Shown piece by piece: positions 36,221 to 47,334 of a stretch of 64,000 nt of DNA. The notes beneath the pieces are model-generated. The model saw only the letters and a list, made by a program, of their open reading frames with translations. It was not told where the DNA came from and made no database searches. Source of the stretch: Phialocephala subalpina (lineage: Eukaryota; Ascomycota; Leotiomycetes; Helotiales; Mollisiaceae); contig FJOG01000033.1 in NCBI GenBank assembly GCA_900073065.1, forward strand, positions 544,326 through 608,325, given 5' to 3'. The position numbers were made by a program, and so were the translations under genes. The first letter of the stretch is position 1. The number at the start of each line of letters is the position of its first letter.

Positions 36221-37781
36221 ATGTCTACTATAAGTTCGGTACCGTTTGCAGAAGCTCCTTGGCTTCGAGGGGCGACATCACCTTATTACAATGATTCACA
36301 CCTGAAATGGCAACAGAAGTGTCGCAACTTCATCACCGAAAACCTATCCCAACACGCGGTAGAGTGGGAAAAGACAGGAGTCGTTCCCTCAGAAGTCTTC
36401 CAGAAGTTTGCTGCAGGAAACTTTCTCCTCCCCAGCTTACCCCCACCTCTTAATGTCAACATTTTGAAAAGCGTGGGCGTGCATACTTTCTCGGGGGGGG
36501 GGGTTGAAAGTTGAGGATTTTGATTATGTTCATCATGGCATATATGTTGCAGAGGTAGGGTCTCTGACTTCCTCCTATATTTGCTTTGAATTTAACTCTT
36601 CAATTCGATAGCTCTCTCGTTGCGGGCTTTCGGGAATTCAGGGCTCTCTCGTAACTGGAATGGCGTTTGGCGTCCCTCCACTTCTGAAATTTGCCAATGA
36701 GGAATTGCAACAAGAGTGCTCCCGGATTTACTGCTAGGAAGAAAACGTTGTTGCATTGCTGTAACGGAGCCGAGTGGAGGATCCGACCTTTCGAACATCT
36801 TGACTACGGCTGAGAAGAGTAAAGATGGGGGGAGTTACATCGTCAATGGGCAGAAGAAGTGGTAAGTCCTCTGTTGAAAAGAAGAAAACGAACACTGCTT
36901 GGAAAACTGACATTGCTTTCTACCCTCAGGATAACTAATGGGATCTGGGCAGATTACGGCACGATGCTCGTTCGAACAGGAAGCGCAGGTCCTAGTGGAC
37001 TCTCCCTCCTCCTAGTTCCACTAAAAGGACACCCAGGTGTAGAAATGCGTAAGCTAGCCGTCAGTGGTGCACAAACATCTGGCACGACCTTCATTGATCT
37101 CGACAACGTAATCGTACCCATCTCGAACCTTATCGGCAAAGAAGGGATGGGCATGAAATACACAGTCACAAATTTCAACCATGAGCGAATCAGCTTGGCG
37201 ATCACGGGAACCGTGCAAGCGCGAGTTGCTCTTAGTTCCGCATTCGCTTATACCATGAAGAGGGAGGCTTTTGGAAAGACTTTGCTCGATCAGCCCGTGG
37301 TTAGGCATCGCATCGCCAAGTGTGGTGCGGAGCTCGAGGCCCTATGGGCACTTGTCGAGCAAGTTGTGCATCAACTAACCAGTCCATCCAGTGCTGATGA
37401 AGGCGAGGTTGAAATTGGGGCCATGGCAGCGCTGGCGAAGGTTCAGGCTGGCAGGGTACTCGATAAATGCGTTCGTTGCGCTGTCCTTCTATTTGGAGGA
37501 AGTGGCTACACCAAGTCAGGGCAAGGTGAATTGATAGAGAGTGAGTCTCTCAAAATTTTAACCCGGTGTACCACCCGTGGAGTCTTTGTCCCTTTTCTTC
37601 CTTCCTCTTTTTCTTGCTTGTGGAAGTTGAAACTTGCACTGATTACTATGCAGTGTTGTCTCGTGAAGTACATGGGCCGCGGATCTTTGGCGGCAGTGAA
37701 GATATTTTGCTCGATTTGGCTGTAAGACAGCTGGCTAAGCTATATGTGAAGACATCGGCTGGTTCAACTTCTCGATTGTAA
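36221..37781 (+). CDS. Peroxisomal acyl-CoA dehydrogenase, with two compensating frame breaks
   Basis: Exons 36221-36554, 36612-36861, 36930-37540 and 37654-37781 total 1323 nt (440 residues if both breaks cancel). The flavin/substrate regions read GMAFGVPPLLKF, VTEPSGGSDL, WITNGIWADY, IGKEGMGMKY, and near the end GGSGYTKSG and RIFGGSEDILLDL. It ends TSRL, a canonical PTS1. Frame break 1: an 11-G run at 36493-36503 throws the frame into a stop, whereas 10 G would keep KVEDFDYVHHGIYVAE in frame. Break 2: near 36713-36718 (CAACAAGAGTGC) one base appears missing before VLPDLLLGRKR. Either this is a pseudogene or both are sequencing errors. The family performs alpha,beta-dehydrogenation of acyl-CoA. 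Confidence 0.8.
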
Positions 37782-38437
37782 ATTAAGGAGACCACTACCT
37801 TTTTCTTTATGTTGTAAATTATAGAAATCTTGAAATACAAGTTGTTATACTTTATCAAGTACTCCTCGGCAGGTCAACTGCTCCGGGCGTCAAGTTGACC
37901 CGGGAGAAAAAGGCACATTTACAACCCTGCGATGGCCTAGGTTGAGAAGTGTTATGTAGTTTATGCATTTGTTGAATTCTTAAATTTTTTTTATAGTACA
38001 ACATGTTTTGAGATATTTTACAAAAACGATTTCTTTTCTGAAAAACCTCAGTCTTCGACCTACGCTGGCCAGGGCGGAGGAATCAAAGAGTCATACTCTT
38101 CAGCTTTTACTTGCAGATAAAGAGAGCGAAGATCTGAAGAAGTTGAAGACGTTCAATAAGAGGGATCTAAGTCACGTGCGTTTGTGGCGGTGCAAATTAT
38201 GTTGGGGTGGACCGCTCGCTAACGCTCTTTCCAAGCTAACCTCGGATCTTCCTGTACCCCTCTTTATTTGCATAATTATGTGCATTATCCTTCTTTTCTG
38301 CGTTTAGAGTTTCTTGTGTTTGATTTGGTAAAAGAGGTTCTTTTCCCTCTCTCTTCCACGTCGAAAAGGATCAACCAATCCACTCAGTTCCACTGATAAA
38401 ACATCTTCGGATCGGGACCGTATACCCCTCAAGAAGA
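37782..38437. other. Intergenic, upstream of the regulator gene
   Basis: Contains the imperfect inverted pair GTCAACT ... AGTTGAC around 37874-37902 and a non-family frame at 38008-38307. No clear copy of the cluster palindrome was seen; the nearest string is TCGGATCGGGACCG at about 38408. Confidence 0.35.
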
Positions 38438-41072
38438 ATGTCCGTAAGCTACGGGCACGCATTGACGGCTGCGGCTGCTGAGAAGCCTCGCTCGTTTGAG
38501 TCGAACCACATCCGGTCGTCGCCACATCTAGATCATCACCAACTCCCTAAAAAGCTTAGAGCGTGTGTTCCGTGTCACAATCGAAAAGTAAAGTGTAACG
38601 CGTCCATGGTGGGAGTTCCGTGTAGTAGGTGCTTGGAAAGTGGTCGGGTGGGCCTTTGTACGTTAGTCGATGAACGACGTCGAGGGTAAGCATCCTAGAG
38701 CCATATATGTGTCATTCTAAACCATTTAAGCCGTACCAGCAGGCGAAAACGCGTTGAGGAAATCCCCCAACCGTTCCCCAATTACGGTCACCGCCCTGCT
38801 GTATCACCGGAGGGGTACAATGGCAATTTGATTACCTCTTTCCATTCATCTGCAAACAGCTCGACATCAGAGCCGTTGATAAACTCCCGAAGGCAGAATA
38901 ACAGCCACAACGAGTCCCGCCGTACACAATTTGGTATCGGGGACAATTCTGCGTTTTCCCAAGCGGACCTTTCATCGGACCATGATCAACCTCCACCAAC
39001 AGTCGTCTACGAGGAGGATGCCTACTTACGAATCTGTCAAGCGATGGCAAACGGCAGCGCCCTCTCACCCTCGGAATCACCATCAACTCAGGCGAGCCAA
39101 AGTCGAGAAATTGTAGAGTACCATGAAGGAACTGATTCTATCAGCATTCTCAGCGGGGTGATAGGTCAGACACGTCAGAAAAAGCTGGTAAGACTCGTGG
39201 TCAGTGAGCCGCAGTCATCTTGTCAATTCCCAACGCCAGAACGGACCAACGAAGAGCAGCCGTCCGTTAAGTACGGCTCTCATGACAATGCAGACATTCA
39301 ATTCTTGAGCAAGAAAGGTGTTTTCGATCTACCTCCCCGGTCTGTCTGGTAAGCTCCACTGCCATCAAAATACCCTTTGAAATACACCTTGCTAATTTTA
39401 ACGCTATCGGGGGTGCAGCGAAGAGATGCTGGAAATATATTTTGAATCTGTGTATCCATATGCACCAATCTTTGATCGGCAGGAGTTTTGGCAAGCCTTT
39501 AGGGACAACACTTACTCCATATTCTTGATGCAAGCACTGTTGGGTAGTGTCGTGCCATACGCCTCGTCAGAATTGTTATTCAGACTCGGCTTTTCGGACC
39601 GGCTCACTGCCCAAAAGAGTCTTTTCACGAAGGCTACATTACTGTACGATTTTGGCTTCGAGGAAAGGCAATTGCAGCTGCTACAAGGTTCTCTGCTCCT
39701 AAGCTCCCTTCAATTTTCAATAACCACAGATAAGGACTACCGGTTTTGGCTTCACAATGCTATCCGCATCGCTACTAGAATGGGACTTCACCGAGCGTAA
39801 GCTACCCCTTGGCGGAGCAAATTCTGACTGAAGAATTATATCTCCATGTAATTGACTCACACCTTGCAGCAATATAGTAGAAGATCTAGACTCTGCAACG
39901 TACAAGCTCTACAGAAGAATTTGGTGGGTCATATTTGTAAGCACCACTTTGTTTTAACAAGCATGACAGCCTTCTGATATCCACTTCTTCCTGCGCTGTA
40001 GACCCGGGCTATCTTGCTCTCGATATCCGGCGTCCAAAACATTCGTTTGGTGAGCAGCGAAGATTGCGACACTACGATTCTAACAGAGGACGACTGGGAT
40101 ATAGAAGTTATTGGCGAAGGCTTTAAGAACTCACTAAGCCCAATAACGCGGCCACAGAAGTTATTTTTGATATATAACTGTAGATTGGCGGGCATCGGTC
40201 AGTCCTCTGGTTATCCCTGATTATTAATACCTTAGCATTACTGACTAATACGCCAGGGGACCAATTTCTTCGGGCGTTTAGGTCACCCGGCTTGGAGCCT
40301 GCAGGTATACGCCGCGAAAACCTTTCCATGGAGAACTTGGCAAGTTCATTTTCTACCTGGCGGGAGTCGCTTCCTATAGAACTGCAAATCGGCAAGGTTG
40401 GGGAATGGTCGAGAGATAGCATCTGGATTCTAGTCTTGATGGCGATGAGCTATCGACTTGAGTGTCTCTTCTACCATGCATTGCGAGAGCAGTACAAGTC
40501 GGCAGGCGATGAGCGTTTGAGCACAGCTGTGGAACGCCTACATCTTGCCATGTTCGAAATAGACACAATTGTGGGACGAGTTATGCTCTACAAAAAGTGG
40601 AATCTATGCCCCCTTTCATTGTGAGATCAAGTTCGTTATTTCAACCCTAGCTAGAGGTACTGATGCAGAATCTAGCGCAACATGTGCTGCAACCGTTGTA
40701 GCTCTCCATATCGAGACGGCATTGGATCCTAACGCGTCTAGAATCCAGAGGTCAATATCACAGAGTCGTATCCAGAGCGGCTTCTTATACCTCCGAGAGG
40801 CTGAAAAGAGTTGGACAAGCGTAAAATGGAGCGTCAAACTTTTCGAAGGGGTACTTAGTCATCTGAGGATGTCTGTCGAGGGTGATATTGAGGGTGGGTC
40901 TAGCACTGCAGCTTATAACCCAATATACCAGGCCCCCGAGGACGAGATACCTAGGCTGTCTGACGACCCAACCTTGGCCTCCTTTTCTAATGTCAATAAC
41001 TGGGATGAGTTTATCGATTCCGAAGGCTGGGTCCAGGATCTGCTAGGCTTTGACTTCTCAAGGAGTTTTTAA
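38438..41072 (+). CDS. Zn2Cys6 transcription factor
   Basis: Exons 38438-38685, 38743-39348, 39419-39796, 39870-39936, 40002-40197, 40257-40620 and 40655-41072 give 758 residues. The zinc cluster is CVPCHNRKVKCN...VPCSRCLESGRVGLC (about residues 42-72). The fungal-specific domain follows with YFESVYPYAPIFD, RIATRMGLHRA and ALHIETALDP. The sixth intron would be only 34 nt (40621-40654), unusually short, but reading through gives an immediate stop. It lies in the middle of the cluster and is probably its pathway regulator. A nuclear location is expected. Targets are inferred from the shared palindrome, not shown. Confidence 0.85.
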
Positions 41073-41422
41073 TTCACTTTCAATATGATACACTTCTCTT
41101 GTAAGAGTTTGAATCCCCTTGCGACTCCATTTCAGCGCTCGTGCGTCTTGGGAAGAATTCTTATTATAAATTCATGTTTATATGAACCTGCAAAAATTGG
41201 GTTGATTCTCTTTCCCAGACTTTAAATAACCAAAATCAATAGCACACAATCATCTTAACCTCCAAATCGTATTTGGTGGAGCTCAAATAGCCTACATCTC
41301 CTTCAAGAGCTGAGTGTCCCGATCTTGTCAACTTGGAAAATGCCGGCACTACTACTACCACCCAGTATTCGCGGGGCCAGAATCCTTGATGCGCCTTGCC
41401 GCCACTGCCGTACATCGGCATT

Positions 41423-41534
41423 GCGGCGCCGAGAACATCCATGTCGAAGTGTGGCTACTTTATCCTGCAGATTATTTAGGCCGTACAGGGAGTACCTCAC
41501 TGCAGCACCCGCGGCACTGCATTGGCGGCACCGA
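41423..41534. promoter_or_regulatory. Two cluster-type motifs upstream of the thioesterase
   Basis: GCGGCGCCGA at 41423-41432 and GCGGCACCGA at 41525-41534, each 9/10 to a motif form seen elsewhere in the cluster, within the 730-bp gene-free stretch 41073-41800. Otherwise this stretch has only short unassigned frames. Confidence 0.45.
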
Positions 41535-41800
41535 CACTTTTGTGGAGGTGCTGCCACTAACCTCAGAATAGTTAATTTGAAATTTGCTGAACCACCAGAA
41601 ACCAACAATTAGAGTTTGTGGATACAATGTAAGGTTACAACCTCGGGCCGAAATCCACTGCGGAGTTTTAAACTCAACTGCCACAATACGTTCCAAGTGC
41701 TGGACAGAAGTGTTGCGGCCGACTTGGAGCTTTGTATGTGAAATTATATTGCCATTGGCAACAGCATAGATTAATTGATTTCTGAGGTTGGCATCATACA

Positions 41801-42446
41801 ATGAACGGTAGCAATACTTCCCATGCAGAAGACTCCGGCCGAGGGATAATTTTCCGCGTTGACCTCAAGTCACCTGAAGATCGAGTTCGAGAGTTCATGA
41901 ATGGCTATGACGGTAGTGATGGTGTCGAAGTCAGTTGCTGGACTCAGGCATCTATTATGGAAAGACGCTGATATTTCTATAGGGCTTCGATTCAGCGCTC
42001 ATGCGCCAACATCTGCGGTTCATAAACGCAACATCAACACCAACGGCGACGGTGACCTTCGAGCTGATGATTGCTCCACCTCTATGCAATCGTATGAGCA
42101 ATTTGCATGGCGGGGCAGCGTCCCTTATATTCGACATGTGCACAACGATGGCTGTAGCTCCTATTTCCCGTGTTGATTTCTGGGCTTTTGGTGGCGTCTC
42201 CCGAACGTTGACTGTTACGTTTCTCCGACCAGTCAGCGTAGGTACCGTCGTGGTCATCGAGTGTGAGGTGATACAGATTGGAAAACAATTAGGTGTGTTC
42301 TGCCAGGACATTGCCAAGAGGACGCATAGTTTTGCTGATACTGTAAAACAGCTACGATTCGAGGAGTTATGAAGCGCAAGAGCGACTGGAAGGTACTGTG
42401 CACGGCAGAGCATAACAAGGCAAGGATGGATTTGGGGAAAATATGA
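41801..42446 (+). CDS. Hotdog-fold acyl-CoA thioesterase (PaaI/ACOT13-like)
   Basis: Exons 41801-41929, 41983-42292 and 42352-42446 give 177 residues. The core reads LHGGAASLIFDMCTTMA (HGG followed by the helix with the catalytic Asp), SRTLTVTFLRPVSVGTVVVI and, across the second splice site, LATIRGVMKRKSDWKVLCTA, which matches the end of the family fold and supports the intron. Family members hydrolyse acyl-CoA to acid and CoA. In this setting it may recycle CoA or release the final acid. No clear PTS1 (ends GKI). Confidence 0.82.
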
Positions 42447-42517
42447 ATCTTTATAGGAATAGAATATTCTCTCGCATTTATAGATTTCACTCTCCTGAAC
42501 AAGTGCTCAAAGTCACC

Positions 42518-44433
42518 CTACAATTTTTGTTCTCTCATCTCAATCTTCGCTCTCTCCACCAAGATCTTCTTCAGGATTTTTCCGGATGCATTTTTCGGGA
42601 TGGTATCAATAAAGATTACCCCTCCTTCCAACTGCTTATAGCTAGCCAGCTTCGTAGACACCAGTTTCTTTATCTCCTCCACAGTTACCATTGTGCCTTG
42701 TGGGCTTGAAAGACGTGTAACGTATGCGCGGGGTACTTCACTCCCATCCTTACGAGGTGGAGATACACCTATGACAGCTGCGTCCACAATCTGTGGGTGT
42801 GAGAGCAGAACAGCTTCGAGCTCGGCGGGGCTGACTTGGAAGCCACGGACTTTGATGAGTTCCTAGATCGAATGCGTGAATAAATTGGAGGCGTGCTAAG
42901 AATCAGGAGGAGTACCTTCTTGCGGTCGACAATATACCACTTCTTGCTCTTACTATCGCAATATGCGATATCACCTGTATGAAACCATCCATCTCTGAAA
43001 GATGCAGCATTAGCTGTGTCATTTTCCAGGTAGCCACTTATAACGATTGGTCCTTTAACGCAAATTTCACCTCTGACGTCGTAACAGCTAATGTCCTTGC
43101 CATCATCGTCGACCAACCTTCTAGCGTAAGCATAAGATCATCTATCCATAGCGATGCATCACTTACTTGAGGTCCATGTTGCGCAACAATCTACCACAGC
43201 TTCCGGTTTCATCTCCTTCTGGCCATTTGAAGTCCATGGCAATACAAGTTGTCTCACTCATTCCCCAGCACTGGGTAAGATATGCATCCTCGTGCATCAA
43301 CAACTTGAACTTGGATTGAGTGACACTGTCAAGAGGCGCTGCTCCGCAGATGGCCCACTTGAGACTTTTCAGAGAGTACTTTTGCCTGAGTGGAGACATG
43401 ATGATTGCAACAATCAGAGGGGGCACCATGGGTAATTCAAGAATGCCATATCTCTCGATGTTTTGGAGAAAAGGTTCAAGATCAAACCGACGCATGACAT
43501 ACGTTTGTTCCCCACTTCGAAGAGGAGCTATGTGCGCCATTGGGATGGATGCTGCATGAAAGAAAGGGAGACACATTAGACGTGTTGGCTAAATATATCA
43601 GCCTCTCAAATAGTTGAAAGAAGCGGGACTCTTACCACCCATGGCTTCTTGACCACTTCGTGTACCAGCGTGTGCTGGGCAACGAGGTTATGATGAGATA
43701 TGATTGCGGCCTTTGGCAGACCAGTTGTCCCAGAGCTGAATAACAATGCGGCAGTTGTCTGTTTCGCGGTCTCAACATTGTTGAAGGTAACCCAATCCCG
43801 CTCTCCCTTGTCCAGCAGTGTGAGCCATGACAGATACCCGGAAGGAAGAGGTTGTCCCAGCATGTTGAATATGAAGATGTTATTCTTTCCAATACCCCTC
43901 TGCTTGGCAGCCAAGGAAATCGGCCCAAGAAGTTCTGGTTCGGTGATAATGAATTTTGCCTTCGTTAACGTCATATGATGCAAAAGTTCGTACTGCGTAT
44001 AGCCAGGGTTTGTACCGGACCAGATTCCTCCTGCGGCAATTACGCCGAGGAAGACAAGAGAATAGTAGATCTATCATTCTTGAGTTAGTAGATGTTTTAA
44101 GGAAATAGAAACGAGGCCAACATACATCATTGAAAGAATGCAAGCAGACAGTGTCTCCCTTCTCCAAGCCCGCGGCACAAAAGCCTGCCACAAGCCGCCG
44201 GATTATAGAGCGGGCCTGCCGAGCGCTTATGGAGCGGGCCGGGTTAGACGCATCGATGTATATCTGTAATGATTTAGCTTTTTCAGGCTCTATTAAGGCC
44301 CAGGCCATTCCAATGAGTTTACCGGCTTGCCAAGATCGTAAGACCGGTCATCAAACATCCACGAGAGGAGGTCTTCACCGGAAATGTCGATATGATGAGG
44401 AGATTTGAAGAACGCATCTATTTGCTGTGTCAT
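42518..44433 (-). CDS. Acyl-CoA synthetase / 4-coumarate:CoA ligase-like
   Basis: ATG at 44433; the first exon ends at 44323 and further introns lie near 44066-44128, 43580-43640, 43110-43165 and 42863-42915. Adenylate-forming motifs are complete: P-loop SSGTTGLPK, YLTQCWGMSETT, GWFHTGDIAYCD, VDRKKELIKVRGFQVSPAE and the catalytic C-terminal Lys in NASGKILKK. It ends EQKL, a weak PTS1-like tripeptide. Family reaction: acid + ATP + CoA to acyl-CoA. It is divergent from the P450 with a perfect cluster palindrome between them. Substrate range (aromatic or branched acid) is unresolved. Confidence 0.87.
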
Positions 44434-44748
44434 AGTTGAAAGGTTCGACTCAAGTTATTAGAAGGAAAAAAGTCAAAGGATAAACTGTTTGGAAACTCAC
44501 CGTGACGTATTTGTGTGTTGCAAATGCATACAAACAGCGGGAGGGGACAGGCGATCTTTGTAGGGATATCATATTCAAATCTCCGATGCTGGCTGTTAAC
44601 CTCGGTTTTATTATTAGCAGCAAGTTCCAGCCCCTCCACCAACCCAGAATTTTGGCCTCGTGTTAAACCCACAATTGGGAGTTCTTAGCACTCGGTAACT
44701 AAGGACAGAGTTTTGAAGTTCCCACTTCATCGATGCCCCGCGATGCCC

Positions 44749-44812
44749 TCGGCGCCGAACCGAGCAACATGATTACTGGTTCTCATCACACCCCGCACGT
44801 AAATCTCGGCGA
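44749..44812. promoter_or_regulatory. Perfect TCGGCGCCGA palindrome in a divergent promoter
   Basis: TCGGCGCCGA at 44749-44758 plus a half site TCGGCGAT at 44806-44813, between the ligase start (44433) and the P450 start (45001). The perfect 10-mer is identical to that at 32617-32626. Confidence 0.55.
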
Positions 44813-45000
44813 TATACAACTGCGGCAGCTGCTTTGGAACCTGGGTAATATGCGAAAGTCTACACCCAAGTGTCACATATAACGACTTGCGTTACTCGTT
44901 TGGCAGCCAAAGTACTTCCTGCTATTGTAGGTAATGACCTTTGGTCGAAATATCACTCCATCGATCACACCTTCAGTCTTCAGTTCGTTTCATCCACACA

Positions 45001-47334
45001 ATGATTTCTACTCTAAGCCAGAAGTTTGGTGAAATGGGTAACGAGTGGTTGATTTTTTGTGTGGCATGTATTGGGATTATAGGAATCAGCAAATTTCTCA
45101 TGCTTGGGATGAGACCCAAGAATTACCCACCAGGTATATGCCAGAAGATCCCAAACACCATTAAAGTACACGATGTTGACAAAATTCAATTTTTAGGACC
45201 ACCGACACTCCCTATCATAGGAAACCTACATCAATTGCCCAAGAAGGACATACATCTTGCGTATGATCGATGGGCAAAGCAATGTACGCTCCTCTCATGC
45301 ACTTAGATTCAACTTGCTAAGATTTGGAAACTAGATGGCCCTATCTTCTCCTTGAAGTTGGGAAACACTACCACAATCGTACTAGCTAATGGGGATACAA
45401 TAAAGAAGCTTGTTGATAAACGAAGTGCGAATTATGCCGACCGTCAGAGCATCTATATGCGGGATCTGTGGGAAGACTCTCGAATCATCATGCGAGGGTA
45501 AATACAGAATCCACTTCATCTTTCTATACTGATCAGACTTTGTCTCCTAGTTATGACGACTTGTGGAAAGTGGAACGCAAGCTTTACCACAATTTCCTGA
45601 ACATAAACGTTGCTAAAAAGTACCATCCGTATCAGGTATGTAAGCTACCGTTGGATTTTACAGCAAATTTTGATCCTCTTATAGAGTTTGGAGATGACCC
45701 GATTATGTGTCGACCTCCTGCAAGACCCCGTCAACTTTTTCGCTCATATCAGTCGGGCCACGAGCAGCATCGGATCAAGCATGACTTACGGATTCAGACT
45801 CAACTCCATGGAGGACCATGCCATTAAGGAACTCAACCGAAATACTCATGGTTTCTTTGGATTAGTTCTGCAGAGCAAATTTTTAGATTGGTATCCAATC
45901 TTTCGTCCTCTGGTAAAACTCCTCCCCATCCGGTTAAATCCGTTGGCTGCAAAGGCAACAGACTTTTACCACAGAGAACGCACCCATTTTCGCAAGTTGT
46001 ACCTGGACGTTAAGGCGAACATGTATTCTGAAGGTGTAATGTTGAGTAAGTCAGAATTTAAGTAATGCATGCCTTTACGCGAGGCAATAAGTACATGTGT
46101 AACTTGCTGACTTGATCGCAAGGCTTCGCGTGTGACATAGCCAAGGCCCAAGAGACTGTAAGGATAAGCAGAAAATATTATAATTCCTATTTCGGTTGGT
46201 TTATAGGTACGTGTGCTCTTGAACAATATTTCGGGTCTAGATATTGCTCTAAGCACCCGAAATATTGTTCATGAGCATAAGTATGTACCTATGAATCATA
46301 TCCCGATACCCCAACAGGCTCACTGCTCATTCCAAACAAGAAATCGCTGACTCCCCGTTTATCCAGTGGAAAGGGACATCAATTGGAGACTTGCTCACAG
46401 ACAAAGCTGCTTCATACATCGCCGGAATCTCTTTCGAGGGAGGAGCTGATACCTCTAGAAATACCTTGATCGGATTTATCAAGGTACGCAGCATCTTTAG
46501 ACACTCTCATAGAGCTCCAAAGTATATTTGCTGACGTTGGTGAGAGAATAGGCAATGGCAATATTTCAAGACGCTCAGAAGCAGGCACAGGAAGAGATTG
46601 ATCGTGTGGTTGGGCCTGATAGGATGCCGAACATGGATGACTTCGACCAGCTTCCGTTTGTACGATGCACGATGAAGGAGGCTTTGAGATGTATGTCTAC
46701 GCGAATTTTAATAATAAAGGTAATTTAAGGCTGACACCTTGCAAGGGATGCCAGTTGCAATCACTGGTGCAATTCCGCACGCAACGAGAGAAGAAGATGA
46801 ATTCGAAGGATACCACATCCCAAAGGGCGCCGGCATTGTCATGGCAGTGTGGTCCGCGAATAACGATACCAATCTTTTCACGGATCCAAGGGTCTTCAAT
46901 CCGGCAAGACACAGTTCTAAGACATCTCTGGCCGAATCAGCGGCATCCAAGGATTACCGCGACAGAGACCAATGGACTTTTGGCGCAGGCCGCCGTATGT
47001 GTCCTGGGATCCACGTGGCTGAGAGAACACTTTTCATTGCTATCTCACGACTATTGTGGACATTTTCGATTACGAAAGACCAGGATATGGATGGGAACGA
47101 GATTTACATCCCTCCTGACGAGGTCGACCAATCTTTGGCAGCATGCCCTCCTCCCTTCAAGTAAGCTTTCAACCCCGAACTTCCAAACACCTCCCATCCC
47201 AGTAGTTGCTCATGTACGATAGATGTAAAATTGTTCCACGAGATGGAAAGCGTACCAAGATAGTGGTAGAGGAATGGGCTAAAGCGACGGCGTTGCTTGA
47301 TGGGAATGGAAATTACAAGACGCCTATAATTTGA
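45001..47334 (+). CDS. Cytochrome P450 monooxygenase
   Basis: Ten exons (45001-45133, 45197-45283, 45335-45497, 45551-45635, 45685-46045, 46123-46157, 46367-46483, 46552-46690, 46746-47160, 47223-47334) give 548 residues. An N-terminal membrane anchor (LIFCVACIGIIGISKFL) precedes PPGPPTLPIIGN; the I-helix has AGISFEGGADTS, the K-helix ExxR is in KEALRW, and the heme loop is FGAGRRMCPG. The family layout resembles fungal O-methylsterigmatocystin-oxidoreductase-like P450s, but that says little about substrate. It is an ER-bound hydroxylase, likely the first step of the cluster. Intron 6 is 209 nt, longer than the others, because it contains a foldback insertion. Confidence 0.88.
46203..46292. 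repeat. 90-bp foldback element inside a P450 intron
   Basis: The left arm starts ATAGGTACGT and contains TTGAACAATATTTCGGGT; the right arm is its reverse complement with a 4-base length difference, ending ATGTACCTAT. The arms are about 34 and 38 nt with an 18-nt loop. The element lies wholly in intron 6 (46158-46366), so the coding sequence is spared. A TA target duplication is possible but not provable here. Confidence 0.7.

Noticed and set aside
46061..46366. P450 as a pseudogene because of stops between 46061 and 46366
   Set aside because: A small exon (46123-46157) and a long intron containing the foldback element restore a 548-residue frame with correct total length.
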